DNA from: Psychrobacter pacificensis
GTDB lineage: Bacteria; Pseudomonadota; Gammaproteobacteria; Pseudomonadales; Moraxellaceae
Direction: 5' to 3'
Assembly (NCBI RefSeq): GCF_900101915.1
Contig: NZ_FNAL01000015.1
Location: forward strand, 3,116-67,115
Length of the DNA stretch: 64,000 nt
Shown: piece by piece, positions 56,101 through 64,000 of the stretch
Layout: each line of letters begins with the position of its first letter
How positions within the stretch are numbered: the first letter of the stretch is position 1
Notes under the pieces: model-generated
What the model was told of the DNA's origin: nothing
Seen by the model: only the letters and a program-made list of their open reading frames with translations
The model's database searches: none
Position numbers and translations under genes: made by a program

Positions 56101-57353
56101 TACTATGGGGTGTGCCTGGTTGGCGCTACGAGCTGGTATTGCAGTTGCTCAAATCATTGCCAAAAGATATCCGTCGTCAGATCGTCCCGATACCTGATAC
56201 CGCAGATAATTTGTTTGATGAGCTGCAGCAGCAAGGTGGACAAGGGCTGTTAAAACAGCTGTGCCAAGCGCTCAATCGCCGCGGTATTATGTCGGTGACG
56301 CCAGAGAGCTTTAGCCCTTCCACGATTGATCGTTATCTGCAGCCACAAATCTGTGTGGTCGATGACAAAAACCGCATTATCGAAAAAGGTCGTGATCTAC
56401 AAACGCTACAGATTCGTCATGCCTCTGAGACCAGTCAAGCGGTGAATGAGCAACAAGGCGCGCATACTGAATTCCCTGAGCATTTTACCTTTAGCAAAAA
56501 TCATCATAGTGCAGGCGTGGTTATGAAGCAGTTTGCGGCGCTCGTGGCTGATGAAGCAGGCGAAGCGGTATCGATCCATCAGTACACCGATGTCAATGCC
56601 GCACTACAAGCGCATCGTATCGGCGTATTGACCTTGATCAAAGGGAAGCTTGGCGCAAAGAAAAAACAGCTCACCAGTCAAGTGGATAAAATATTCAAAC
56701 TGGCATTTGCACCGCTTGGTGATATGGAAAAGCTAAAAACAATCGTCATTGATGCTACATTGGATGCTACGCTTGAAGAGCATTATGTGTTATTTGATCA
56801 TACCGAGAGCCTGCCTGAGAGCGCTGACGATATCGCAGTTGGATTGAGCGAGGAGTTACCGTTTACGCCTGAAGAGTATGCACAGACGCTAGAAGTTGTG
56901 TTAAATAACTTCTTATTGACCGGTCAAAGCGTCATAAAAACGCTGAAAAATGTTTATACGCGCTGGCAGCGTATTCGCCAGAGTCTGTTGATGTTAGACC
57001 GCGAGATATTTGGGGAATCTATCGATGATATCGAAGATCAATTAGAAGATTTGTATTTGGCTGATTTTGTTTACCGCATGGATTATAGCCATTGGCAGCA
57101 GTATCCACGTTATCTTGAGGCACTAGAGATTCGCTTAGAGCGTCTTGAGCATAATTTGGATGCCGACCTTGATGGTGTCTACGCGCTTGACTTGCATATG
57201 GAGCGGCTAGCAGGGCGTGCGGACAAAGAAGCTATTAGCGAATATCGCTGGATGGTGGAGGAGTATCGTATCCAGCTATTTGCTCAGCCGATGAAAACTC
57301 GTGTGGCAGTTTCGCCCAAGCGTCTTAGTAAAATGTGGGATAAGGTGGGCTAG
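53139..57353 (+). CDS. hrpA: ATP-dependent RNA helicase HrpA
   Basis: 1404-aa DEAH-box helicase. The Walker A motif GETGSGKTT lies near residue 133 and DEAH at 230-233. SATLD, ATNVAETALTVPG and the QRKGRCGRV motif VI follow. After the helicase core come the ratchet/OB-fold region and the long HrpA-specific C-terminal part (DUF3418). HrpA acts on mRNA and stalled ribosomes in E. coli. The N-terminal 100 residues are a charged, Asn/Lys-rich extension. Length is slightly above E. coli HrpA (1300 aa). A weak Shine-Dalgarno precedes ATG 53139. Confidence 0.95.
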   Translation: MSDTFENTSLKTSTVNENNSTKQPAELLSDLPVLAKDSYYLSRLERELARAAVSKNKKSNHDSEQKNNHDEVLTKKRAQYDKIKTRSQKAVQARIDSIPSDLPAKLNLDLPVSQRAEDLVQAIIDNQVIIVAGETGSGKTTQLPKLAMLAGRGITGQIGHTQPRRLAARSVANRIAEELGEPLGNTVSFKIRFNEQGSAQSIVKLMTDGILLAELGHDRFLSKYDTIIIDEAHERSLNIDFIMGYLKKMLPKRPDLKVIITSATLDTTRFSEYFSHYDAKLKRQVPAPIFNVEGRSFPVEVRYRPLTDEPVNSSEDDSYDDFEENLPRAVVAAVEECFSDAQNKGHADQADILIFAATEAEIREMQEVLERHGPRHTEVLPLFARQTYEEQQRIFQPSGRGRRIVIATNVAETALTVPGIRYVIDLGFARISRYSYRSRVQRLPIEAISQAAANQRKGRCGRVAPGVCIRLYSEEDFNGRPEFTEPEILRTNLASVILQMANLRLGSVDGFDFIEPPDSRLVTDGHKLLDELGAITSKKDSTQDKRNPSKRQKGLDHLRLTATGQKMARMPIDPRLARMLVAGSDFDCIREMLIVVAALAVQDPRERPANKRTQADQKHAVFRQDDSDFLFYLSLWKALFEKDEDGNKLSGNQRKQFAKKNYLSFPRVREWHQTHRQLLQMVTDLKLIDTSDAQASDKNVAKNDPTAIEDEALKAVKYANLHRALLTGLLSIIAHKTESRGEYLAARQQKAKIFPASTVFKQIPPWVMAFEMVETSQVFMRTVAKIEPEWIISAAGNLLKYHYFEPHWSKKTGRVKAYAQISLFGLIIISKQLTNYEQVNLVESREIFIRDGLVTGNFGRNAPFLQHNMDKIAHVERIEDKLRRRDLLVDEETLYQFYDKKIPEHVASRKTFEDWRAEVEKNDAKYLFFTDEDVLTSQAPTTGDFPEVWKLGDLKLPLRYVFDPASDDDGVTIRVPLAALPQLDAIELLWGVPGWRYELVLQLLKSLPKDIRRQIVPIPDTADNLFDELQQQGGQGLLKQLCQALNRRGIMSVTPESFSPSTIDRYLQPQICVVDDKNRIIEKGRDLQTLQIRHASETSQAVNEQQGAHTEFPEHFTFSKNHHSAGVVMKQFAALVADEAGEAVSIHQYTDVNAALQAHRIGVLTLIKGKLGAKKKQLTSQVDKIFKLAFAPLGDMEKLKTIVIDATLDATLEEHYVLFDHTESLPESADDIAVGLSEELPFTPEEYAQTLEVVLNNFLLTGQSVIKTLKNVYTRWQRIRQSLLMLDREIFGESIDDIEDQLEDLYLADFVYRMDYSHWQQYPRYLEALEIRLERLEHNLDADLDGVYALDLHMERLAGRADKEAISEYRWMVEEYRIQLFAQPMKTRVAVSPKRLSKMWDKVG

Positions 57354-57376
57354 AACTAAAAGTTTCTTTGAATGTT

Positions 57377-57413
57377 AAGGCCGGATCAGCAATTGCTACT
57401 CCGGCCTTTTATT
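57377..57413 (+). terminator. Rho-independent terminator of hrpA
   Basis: 9-bp stem AAGGCCGGA with TCCGGCCTT followed by a T-rich stretch, about 25 bases after the stop. Confidence 0.85.
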
Positions 57414-57423
57414 TAAGTAGGTT

Positions 57424-57753
57424 TTAATGACTCATCTTTTCTGTGAGCACGCCCATACTATAAAGCATGAACGCAATCACTGTCAGTGCTACGATAAATG
57501 GTGTCAGTATCCAAATCACCACGTTAATCAGAATTGACGGCAGCAATCCATTAAATAGTTCGAGATCTGGGGTAAAAAAATCTGTCATCACATCCACTGC
57601 ACGCTTGGCAATGGGGAAGAGTAGAGTGCTGAGGGCCAGCATATAGATATATTTGCCAAAGCCTGGGTCACTCATAACGACCATAAAGTAAAATACTAAA
57701 AAATAAGTAATGGCTAGCGCCCAGCATTTGAGAGTGTAGCTTAAACGAATCAT
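57424..57753 (-). CDS. Small membrane protein, perhaps of the colicin-immunity type
   Basis: 109-aa protein with three or four hydrophobic helices (ALAITYFLVFYFMVVM, YIYMLALSTLLFP, LINVVIWILTPFIVALTVIAF). The second helix and following residues, YMLALSTLLFPIAKRAVD, are reminiscent of the corresponding part of colicin E1-type immunity proteins (ISTILCPYSKYAIE), which have the same size and topology. No colicin gene is adjacent. ATG at 57753 is preceded by GGGAGGA at the right distance and is preferred over 57789. The resemblance is weak. Confidence 0.55.
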   Translation of the reverse strand: MIRLSYTLKCWALAITYFLVFYFMVVMSDPGFGKYIYMLALSTLLFPIAKRAVDVMTDFFTPDLELFNGLLPSILINVVIWILTPFIVALTVIAFMLYSMGVLTEKMSH

Positions 57754-57884
57754 ATCATTTCCTCCCCAAGCTTTTCGATAAATGTGCATAAAAAACTACG
57801 CTATATCCAATATTTTGAATATATTATATGTTATATATCGAATATATAAGAGAAGTCAATCATTTTTTATCAAAAAGCACCATA

Positions 57885-57916
57885 AAGCCACGTCTTTTTA
57901 GGGCGTGGATGTCAGG
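57885..57916 (+). mobile_element. Possible relic of an IS200/IS605-type end
   Basis: AAGCCACGTCTTTTTAGGG followed by CGTGGATGTCAG forms a 7-bp hairpin (CCACGTC with GGCGTGG) and has the appearance of the hairpin at the 3' end of IS200/IS605 elements. No tnpA or tnpB sequence is nearby, so only the end would remain. Confidence 0.35.
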
Positions 57917-57968
57917 TATCATTCATTATCTCCCAACATTGGGATTGTCTTGATTGCGGTTGGTACAA

Positions 57969-58001
57969 TAAAAAAGAGCCAGTAGCTTCACTACTGACTC
58001 T
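57969..58001 (-). terminator. Rho-independent terminator of mliC
   Basis: 11-bp stem AGAGCCAGTAG with CTACTGACTCT (one G-U), then TTTTTT on the minus strand, past the stop at 58054. Confidence 0.85.
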
Positions 58002-58053
58002 CATCATTCATAAGTGTAAAAACACTAGTCAATACATTATTTATAGTCAATAA

Positions 58054-58425
58054 CTATAGTTGGCAGTTTACTTGATACTGTTGACCATTGTCTGAGGCGA
58101 TGGTCATAATGCCAAAGTCTGCTTTGGTATGCCAGTCATAGGTGGTCTTTGGGTTTACATTGTTTACATAACGTACGCCAGAGCCTGATACTGCTTGCTC
58201 TAGCGTGATTTTTGCGTCTTGTAGACCTACCTTTGGCAAGGTGACGTTTAGGTTGGCCGCTTGACCATCCGCTGCATAGGCGGCAGTAATCATGCCGTTG
58301 TCTTCACAGGTAAATGACTGAACGACTGGTTTGGCAGCAGTGGTTGGGGCGGTGGTGGTCGGAGCGTTGGTTGCACAAGCGGCTAACAAAACGGTAAAAG
58401 GAGCAACAGCAAGTAATTTTTTCAT
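58054..58425 (-). CDS. mliC: MliC-type lysozyme-inhibitor lipoprotein
   Basis: 123-aa lipoprotein with a type II signal peptide (lipobox LLAAC, Cys17) and a Thr/Ala-rich spacer. The MliC domain is recognisable by FTCEDNGMITAAY, the LEQAVSGSGVRYVN segment (the SGSGxRY loop inserts into the lysozyme active site in known MliC proteins) and YDWHTKADFG. The terminal Cys in NCQL would bond with the Cys in FTCED. It protects the envelope against C-type lysozyme. Transcribed alone. Confidence 0.85.
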   Translation of the reverse strand: MKKLLAVAPFTVLLAACATNAPTTTAPTTAAKPVVQSFTCEDNGMITAAYAADGQAANLNVTLPKVGLQDAKITLEQAVSGSGVRYVNNVNPKTTYDWHTKADFGIMTIASDNGQQYQVNCQL

Positions 58426-58601
58426 AAACGATATTCCTCAAGTTGGTAAGTGAATGTGCGTTGTTATACTGAGCAATATGATACATGTTCGAATGTAATT
58501 TCGTGTTATGGTTAGAGTCTACTAAGGTAATTATTTCTGTCTTTTTCGTGATTTGCTAAGTCCTGGTCGTTTAAGTGATTGAGCGATATTTGGTTTTTTG
58601 T

Positions 58602-59516
58602 TTACACTGTTTTTTTGTTTAACATAAATACCAGTACCGCCCCTAAGATGACTATACTGGCGATCAGAAAGTTGAGCGTCAGCTGCTCAGATAAAAATAT
58701 CACGCCTAGTACAGTCGCAATCACAGGCACACACAGCTGAACGATCGCCGCTTGTGTGGTTTTTAACAATGGCATCGCCGTATACCAAATACTGTAACCC
58801 AGCCCTGATGCGATCGCTCCTGACGCACAGGCGAGCAATATCCCTTCGCTGGTAATACTTTCTAAGCTGATGTTTTTTAAACCTATTTCATCCAGATACA
58901 TTAGGCCCACCAGTAGTAATATCGGAACGGCCACCAAACTCCGCACAAAGTTAAACCCTGTCGCTCGTAGCGGTGAGATGCATGATTTGCCGCGTATGCT
59001 GTATACTCCCCAAGCCGCACCGCTCAGTGCCATCAATGCTGCAGCGTTGGGTGATGGAACGGCCGCCGATGGCAACATCAAATACACAAATCCTGCGACT
59101 GCGACGATAAATGCCAGCCACTGTACAGCACTAAGCTGCTCTTTTTTGTAGATACCCCAGCCAATCATCGTAATCTGAACGGCCGAAGACAAAATTAAAG
59201 CACCTGTACCAGTATTAAGCTCTACATAGGCAATCGAAAAACATAACGCGTAAATGACCAAGCTGACACTACTAAGCCAACTGCCTTTGTCATTTAAGAT
59301 AGCATCAACAGAAGGCTTGTCAGAGGCGAGTACTTGACGCTGTAGTTTGTAGGCGTGAATCGTCATAATAAACACTAAGCAAACAGTCGCACTGAGCAGA
59401 CGAATGACCGTAAAACTCCAAGCATCTATATAACCTTCTGCCAACGCCATCCGGCAAAACAGGGAGTTTGCAGCAAATGCGATCAAGGCAATAGTAGTAT
59501 AAACAATGGCTTTCAA
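58602..59516 (-). CDS. EamA/DMT-superfamily transporter
   Basis: 304-aa inner-membrane protein with ten predicted helices in two EamA repeats (about residues 3-145 and 155-300). Typical elements are IALIAFAANSLFCRMAL at the N-terminus, LSAVQWLAFIVAVAGFVYLM at the end of repeat one, and TQAAIVQLCVPVIATVLGVIFLSEQL in repeat two. Family members export amino acids or metabolites; the substrate is unknown here. Confidence 0.88.
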   Translation of the reverse strand: MKAIVYTTIALIAFAANSLFCRMALAEGYIDAWSFTVIRLLSATVCLVFIMTIHAYKLQRQVLASDKPSVDAILNDKGSWLSSVSLVIYALCFSIAYVELNTGTGALILSSAVQITMIGWGIYKKEQLSAVQWLAFIVAVAGFVYLMLPSAAVPSPNAAALMALSGAAWGVYSIRGKSCISPLRATGFNFVRSLVAVPILLLVGLMYLDEIGLKNISLESITSEGILLACASGAIASGLGYSIWYTAMPLLKTTQAAIVQLCVPVIATVLGVIFLSEQLTLNFLIASIVILGAVLVFMLNKKTV

Positions 59517-59803
59517 AAATAATTCCTACAATGAATAAGGGAGCATAAAACAGGCTTGCATAGCGTTTCAATGGTGAATTTAGAATATAACGATAACGTA
59601 TTTTTGAGCAAAAACAATTGCCGTCTCACAAGACAGTATATTTTGTCGTACTTGTGACAAAAAGTCTTTCTTAAATACGAATAACGATAGTTGTATTGAC
59701 GATAAGGTCTGAAAATAGGGATGATGTGCTTCGCATCAAACGAACTATTAGAACATCATTCATTAAACACAATACATCAGATAAATAAATTGGAAATGAG
59801 AAT

Positions 59804-60487
59804 ATGGATTGGGCAAGTATTTTTATTCATGACACAACTTGGTCGTTTGCCGTTGAAATCTTAATACGTGTCACCGTCATGTTTGTATTAATTATCACGT
59901 TCTTGCGCTTCACTGGCAAGCGCGGCATTCGTCAGCTTTCTATCTTTGAGCTGACCATCATCCTATCACTTGGCTCTATCGCGGGTGACCCTATGTTTAC
60001 TGAGGATTTGCCGATTATTCAAGCCGTACTAATCATGGGTTCAGTCATTGTTCTTTACCGAATCTGTACGTGGGTTATGATGAAATGGCAGCCTTTTGAA
60101 GACTTATTGGAAGGCAAGTCACTTTATATCGTAGAAGATAGCATGCTGGTGCTCGATAAAATTAAGAAAGGCAAAATGTCTCACGATGAGTTTTTTGCTG
60201 AAATGCGTCAACAGGGCGTTGAGCATTTGGGTCAAGTGCGCATCGGTTTGCTTGAGACGGACGGCAACTTTAGTATTTTATTGCATTCCTCTGAAAATAC
60301 AGTTTACGGCATGCCGCTGTTTCCCAAGCAATATCAAGCTGTTGAGCAAGTAGAGATAGGGGCTCATTACGCCTGCATGTATTGTGGTTATGTCGAGCAA
60401 ATATTAGAAGCTGATAAATGCTGCCCGCGCTGTGAGGATGATTGCAATAATTGGGCTAAAGCGTTAAACAATCAGATAGTCAAGTAG
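59804..60487 (+). CDS. DUF421 (YetF-like) membrane protein with Cys-rich C-terminus
   Basis: 227-aa protein. Three membrane helices occupy residues about 15-100, followed by the cytoplasmic DUF421 domain. Motifs are RFTGKRGIRQLSIFELTIIL, LEGKSLYIVEDS and MSHDEFFAEMRQQGVEHLGQV. The C-terminus carries YACMYCGYVEQ and KCCPRCEDDC, two CxxC pairs that look like a zinc ribbon. Function is unknown; the family is stress-linked in Bacillus. ATG at 59804. Confidence 0.85.
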   Translation: MDWASIFIHDTTWSFAVEILIRVTVMFVLIITFLRFTGKRGIRQLSIFELTIILSLGSIAGDPMFTEDLPIIQAVLIMGSVIVLYRICTWVMMKWQPFEDLLEGKSLYIVEDSMLVLDKIKKGKMSHDEFFAEMRQQGVEHLGQVRIGLLETDGNFSILLHSSENTVYGMPLFPKQYQAVEQVEIGAHYACMYCGYVEQILEADKCCPRCEDDCNNWAKALNNQIVK

Positions 60488-60512
60488 CGTAACGACTAGG
60501 CTAATATAACGA

Positions 60513-60547
60513 TAATGCTGCCTTATCAACTAAGCTAAGGCAGCATT
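60513..60547. terminator. Strong hairpin between the DUF421 gene and the creD remnant
   Basis: 12-bp perfect stem AATGCTGCCTTA with TAAGGCAGCATT around an 11-base loop. It lacks a T-tract on either strand, so it is a weak terminator at best, but its place between converging reading frames suggests that role. Confidence 0.5.
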
Positions 60548-60596
60548 AATTCAAACTATTATCAGTTTATGTGACTTTATTTATACAGCGCTTGGC

Positions 60597-60912
60597 TTAT
60601 GTGACTTTGTACCAGTCAAGTTTGCGAGTCATCACCATGACACAGGCAAGTACCATAAAGCAGAATATCGCGCCCAGTAATAGATTGAGATCTTCTGTAA
60701 TTAAAATGCCGAAAAAGGCAACATATAGTCCAGCAAGTGTTGCGGTAAAGAGTAAAGCCCGTTTCAAACCGCCAAATACATAGTAGCTATACCAACCAAT
60801 AAGTCCCACGCACGCGCTAGCGGCTATAGTATATACTTGCCAAAAGACAATTTGCTCAGCAAGTGGTAGCAATAGGACATAAAAAATAATTTGGTTAATA
60901 GTGTTTTTGCAT
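60597..60912 (-). pseudogene. creD: Decayed creD (inner-membrane protein), only the ends remain
   Basis: From about 60905 to 60597 the frame encodes INQIIFYVLLLPLAEQIVF..., then further hydrophobic helices, ending VMTRKLDWYKVT. This resembles the last ~95 residues of CreD, whose C-terminus has LLLGSL... LTRRxDWY. CreD is normally about 430-460 aa. At 60912 there is an ATG with AGGAG eight bases upstream, but its frame stops after five codons. It looks like the original start joined to the tail by an internal deletion of over 300 codons, with a small frameshift. A TTG start at 60872 could still yield a 91-aa membrane fragment. Confidence 0.55.
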
Positions 60913-61039
60913 GTTGGCGCCTCCTAAATGTCTTGAATCCACAGCTGCTGATACAGTTGGCTGCGGCGTTAATAGACATCATAGAGAGGAGGTAGCGAGA
61001 AAATATGCAAGGAAGATGAATAGTATGTGGAAAACCATT

Positions 61040-61639
61040 CTAGGGATTACCGAGATGAGCGAGCTGCGCGATTACTTGCCGGACACGTTCTTTTCTATCG
61101 CCACTAATACGCACAAAAGGTTTTTGATGCTTGCTTAATTGACTGGCAAAATAGGCGCTTATCTCATCACGTTGGTACGGACTGTCTCGCAGGTCATCAG
61201 CCACCCAAGGTATATCAACCTTAGTCAATAGTATCAAATCATAATGATGTGCCAATGCTGCTTGCTCAAGAGCGGTGGGGCAGTTACCATAATACCAATG
61301 AGAGTAGACCATTAGCTCAAACAGACTGGTATCACAAAACAAATAGCGGTTTTCATTAGACGTTTGGGTGACTTGTTTAGCCAGTTTGTTCTCTAACGCA
61401 ATCTGACCTTGTGCGATAGGTAGCAGGTCATCCCATGTACAAGTAAGCTGCTCATCATCCCACTTCGCTTGCAAGTAAGTACGCATATATTCTGACACCC
61501 ACAGACTATCGAAATGCGCTGCCAAATCACGGCATAGGGTTGTTTTCCCCGTACTTTCTGCGCCCAAAACTGCGACAGTAATGACAGATTCAGGCGTATG
61601 CTGTTCGAGGTTGTACACGGTAGCGTCGTTGCCATTCAT
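61040..61639 (-). CDS. NadR-type ribosylnicotinamide kinase (ATPase)
   Basis: 199-aa P-loop kinase equivalent to the C-terminal domain of NadR. The Walker A motif is AVLGAESTGKTTL. It is followed by WVSEYMRTYLQ, FCDTSLFELMVYSHWYYG and the VDIPWVADDLRDSPYQRDE segment that is typical of this family. It phosphorylates nicotinamide riboside to NMN. The NMN adenylyltransferase and repressor parts of enteric NadR are absent. The start (ATG 61639) lies inside the end of pnuC, overlapping it by 50 bases, so the two are coupled. A longer start at 61657 is possible. Confidence 0.9.
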   Translation of the reverse strand: MNGNDATVYNLEQHTPESVITVAVLGAESTGKTTLCRDLAAHFDSLWVSEYMRTYLQAKWDDEQLTCTWDDLLPIAQGQIALENKLAKQVTQTSNENRYLFCDTSLFELMVYSHWYYGNCPTALEQAALAHHYDLILLTKVDIPWVADDLRDSPYQRDEISAYFASQLSKHQKPFVRISGDRKERVRQVIAQLAHLGNP

Positions 61640-62294
61640 AATAGGCCCAGATTGCAATGAGAGTGAAGACTACATATTGTAGCGCGGTAAAAGTAAAGCC
61701 TTTATAAAAGTACAGTGGTACTGATATCGCATCAGCAATGATCCATAGTATCCAATGCTCAATTTTGCGCCGTGCCATAAGCCACATGGCCATCAGGAAC
61801 AAGGCTGTAGTGAGCATGTCGGTATAGTCCACCCAAGTGAATAAATGTACACCAAGAACGGCACCGTCAAAACTAAAGCCGTTATTAATCACCGGACGGA
61901 AATAGTATATCAGCGCCACAAATGACATGGTTGCTATTGCCAAAGCAGACAAGATAGGTACATCGCCTGCATGCAAATGCTCAATACGGACATTGTTTGA
62001 CTCATGAGTCTCTATAGGCTGATTCTTTTTGTTCTTTGACCAGTTAATCCAACCATATAAACTCATCACCGTATAGTAAGCATTGATGAACATATCGCCA
62101 AACAGCTGCCATTTCCATAGTAAATATACAAATATCGCCGTGCTGATTAAGCCAATTGGAAAGACTAAGATATTGGTTCTGCTGGCAAGCAAGACACTTG
62201 CCACACCAAAAACCACGGCAATCAACTCTAAGACGATAAATGTTGTGGAGTAATCCGCATATTGACCAAATAACCAAGTAAGAAGTTCTGCCAT
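61590..62294 (-). CDS. pnuC: Nicotinamide riboside transporter
   Basis: 234-aa inner-membrane protein with seven predicted helices. The PnuC pattern is LELIAVVFGVASVLLASRTNILVFPIGL, WLFG... YGWINW and WTWVDYTD-like (LFTWVDYTDMLTTALF), and late IEHWILWIIADAISVPLYFYKG. It imports nicotinamide riboside, which the overlapping downstream kinase traps as NMN. Together they form a compact NAD salvage module. Confidence 0.94.
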   Translation of the reverse strand: MAELLTWLFGQYADYSTTFIVLELIAVVFGVASVLLASRTNILVFPIGLISTAIFVYLLWKWQLFGDMFINAYYTVMSLYGWINWSKNKKNQPIETHESNNVRIEHLHAGDVPILSALAIATMSFVALIYYFRPVINNGFSFDGAVLGVHLFTWVDYTDMLTTALFLMAMWLMARRKIEHWILWIIADAISVPLYFYKGFTFTALQYVVFTLIAIWAYYEWQRRYRVQPRTAYA

Positions 62295-62572
62295 TAGTAT
62301 TCCTAAAGATGAGCGTGTATCGATGTGTTTGGGTGGTTATACAGAGCAAAATGGCGCTAATTATAACGTAGCTATCAAAGAATGACGTGAGTCTTTGCTT
62401 ATTTATCGCCAGAAACAGATTATTTGTAACAAAGCATTAGAAAAAATTTAATATTCAGGCATAATAAACACACTGATTTTAAGTTTACAGTTATTCACTG
62501 AGTTTGAATGGCTATTATTTTCCACTTTTATGCTTATTCCAAGCACCACAGTAGTAGACAAGGAAGCGTATC

Positions 62573-63718
62573 ATGACGACTTGTATCACAGGCACTGGTC
62601 TTTATATCCCACCTTACAGCATTAGTAACGAAGAGCTAGTTGAGTCATTTAACCAGTATGTTGAAAACTATAATACCGAACATGCTGAAGAGATAGCTGC
62701 AGAGACAATGACGGCACTTGAGCCTTCTTCAGCTGCTTTCATCGAAAAAGTATCTGGTATCAAATCACGTTATGTGATGGAAAAAGACGGTATTTTAGAC
62801 CCTGAAATCATGGCACCAGTCATTGCCTATCGTAACTTAGGTGAAGAGCTGTCTGTGATGGCAGAAATGGGCGCGGCTGCGTTAAAAGACGCATTGGCTG
62901 ATGCTGGACTTGAGGCCAACGATCTAGATGGTATTATCCTTGCTTGCTCAAACTTCCAGCGCACTTATCCTGCGGTTGCTATTGAAATCCAAAATGCCAT
63001 TGGTATGGTTGGCGGCTTCGCTTATGATATGAACGTCGCCTGTAGTGCGGCAACGTTTGGCCTATCACAAGCGCATGGTTCTATCATCTCTGGTCTAGCC
63101 AAACGTGTGGCTGTGGTCAATGTCGAGATTACCTCCGCGCATCTAAACTGGCGCAATCGTGACAGCCACTTTATTTTTGGTGATGTAGCAACGGCGACTA
63201 TTGTTGAAGAATTAGACACGCCAAAGGGTTATGAGATTCTAAACGCTAAGCTATTTACTCAGTTTTCGACCAACATCAAAAACGAATATGGCTTTATGGA
63301 TCGCTCAGAGTATCTAGCTGCGCAAACGGAGATGTATCCAGACATCAAAGCGCCGGTCACTGATAAACTATTTTTGCAAAATGGTCGCAAAGTATTCCGC
63401 GAAGTTTGTCCAAAGGTGTCTGAGGTTATCACTGAACACCTACAAGAAAATGATATACCGACCTCTGATGTTAAGATGATGTGGCTACATCAAGCTAATG
63501 CCAACATGATAGATTTGATTTTACGCACTGTCATCGGTAAAGATGCTGACAAATCAATCGCACCAAGCGTGATTGCTGAATTTGCCAATACCAGCTCAGC
63601 GAGCCCAATGATTGTATTCCATCGCTATAAGGATGAGCTAGCGTCAGGTGATCTAGGTGTTATTTGCTCATTTGGTGCCGGTTACTCTATTGGCTCAGTA
63701 TTGGTTCGTAAAGTCTAA
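62573..63718 (+). CDS. fabH: Beta-ketoacyl-ACP synthase III, long form
   Basis: 381-aa thiolase-fold condensing enzyme that would start fatty-acid synthesis from an acyl-CoA and malonyl-ACP. The catalytic triad is visible: Cys in [11 protein letters not shown], His in WLHQANANM, and Asn in FANTSSASP. It is about 60 residues longer than E. coli FabH, mainly through an N-terminal insert (residues about 20-60) and a middle loop. Such long FabH forms occur in Moraxellaceae and pseudomonads. ATG at 62573 is preceded by AAGGAAG. Confidence 0.9.
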   Translation: MTTCITGTGLYIPPYSISNEELVESFNQYVENYNTEHAEEIAAETMTALEPSSAAFIEKVSGIKSRYVMEKDGILDPEIMAPVIAYRNLGEELSVMAEMGAAALKDALADAGLEANDLDGIILACSNFQRTYPAVAIEIQNAIGMVGGFAYDMNVACSAATFGLSQAHGSIISGLAKRVAVVNVEITSAHLNWRNRDSHFIFGDVATATIVEELDTPKGYEILNAKLFTQFSTNIKNEYGFMDRSEYLAAQTEMYPDIKAPVTDKLFLQNGRKVFREVCPKVSEVITEHLQENDIPTSDVKMMWLHQANANMIDLILRTVIGKDADKSIAPSVIAEFANTSSASPMIVFHRYKDELASGDLGVICSFGAGYSIGSVLVRKV

Positions 63719-63745
63719 CGTTTTAATACGATGTTTTTGATAGAT

Positions 63746-63779
63746 AAAAATAGCTAAGAGTCTTCTTAGCTATTTTTTT
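63746..63779 (+). terminator. Rho-independent terminator of fabH
   Basis: 14-bp stem AAAAATAGCTAAGA with TCTTAGCTATTTTT, about 30 bases past the stop codon. Confidence 0.9.
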
Positions 63780-63910
63780 GTCTACTAATGGTATCAGAAC
63801 CAAGTATCTTTATTTAAGAATAAGTAGAGATATTTGAGAGTATAGTGACAAGATTGCTGCGAATATTGAGAAGAATGCTTAGAGGTTTTAATTTACCCCA
63901 AAAAATTTGC

Positions 63911-63916
63911 TATAAT
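63911..63916 (+). promoter_or_regulatory. -10 box of the prfA promoter
   Basis: TATAAT, 38 bases before the prfA ATG. The -35 is unclear; TTTTAA at 63886 is the best candidate with a long 19-base spacer. Confidence 0.5.
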
Positions 63917-63954
63917 CACGAGCTTATTCCTCTTATCCAATTAAAAGTCCTTTT

Positions 63955-64000
63955 ATGAAAGAATCCTTACGCCTGCGTTTAGACCAGATGGTAGACCGTT
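63955..64000 (+). CDS. prfA: Peptide chain release factor 1, first 15 codons
   Basis: The visible peptide MKESLRLRLDQMVDR fits the N-terminus of Moraxellaceae release factor 1, which reads stop codons UAA and UAG. The gene runs off the window. The identification rests on 15 residues only. Confidence 0.65.
   Translation, partial: MKESLRLRLDQMVDR

Noticed and set aside
60911-61138. 75-codon plus-strand ORF between creD remnant and nadR kinase
   Set aside because: It runs antisense into the well-supported nadR kinase gene and has no protein-like features.

Overview
The window looks like chromosomal DNA from a Moraxellaceae gammaproteobacterium, most probably Psychrobacter. This is inferred from the protein sequences, the moderate GC content, the trpGDC and ahcY-metF arrangements, and the long FabH, FabI and LemA-M48 types. 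I made no database comparison.

Layout. 1-2.2 kb is a scarred accessory patch: the 5' part of an IS982-type element, a cation-diffusion-facilitator gene, a truncated ORF, a pair of IS256-like terminal repeats with no transposase, and a short duplicated motif. 2.3-4.1 kb is rsmA-apaH. 4.3-14.9 kb is all on the minus strand: a membrane-anchored BLUF photosensor, a large 'site-specific recombinase' family membrane protein, two tandem acyl-CoA dehydrogenases, a PAS-GGDEF-EAL protein and rsmE. 15.2-17.8 kb is the methyl-cycle operon ahcY-metF, preceded by what reads as a complete SAH riboswitch. 17.9-22.2 kb holds a BtuB-like TonB receptor divergent from an MscS channel. 22.2-26.7 kb (minus) holds an AlkA-like glycosylase, smrA and trpGDC. 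26.7-28.9 kb is glnA with a good sigma-54 promoter and an upstream NtrC-type palindrome. 29-31 kb holds a DUF4124 protein, a SIMPL protein and the SRP RNA gene. 31.1-36.9 kb is lemA, an unusually long M48 protease, a cryptic holD-like gene and serC. 37.3-44.0 kb is yejA-gloB-yejBEF. 44.2-50.9 kb holds an Fe-alcohol dehydrogenase, folE, fabI, a DUF1275 protein and a DASS anion symporter. 51-57.4 kb holds a disrupted metallophosphoesterase, a DUF1543 protein and hrpA. 57.4-64 kb holds small membrane proteins and lipoproteins, an EamA exporter, a DUF421 protein, a decayed creD, the NAD-salvage pair pnuC-nadR kinase, fabH and the start of prfA.

The most interesting structure is a family of 143-bp palindromic, MITE-like repeats. 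Three copies of identical length are seen, each flanked by TA. One copy lies inside the 5' end of the metallophosphoesterase gene. Removing it together with one TA restores an uninterrupted reading frame that includes the catalytic D-x-H motif, so the insertion event can be reconstructed to the base. Other notable points are the SAH riboswitch, the disguised DNA polymerase III psi subunit with a long disordered linker, the creD remnant and several relic transposon ends.

Coordinates and translations come from reading the sequence by eye. Family names come from motif recognition.
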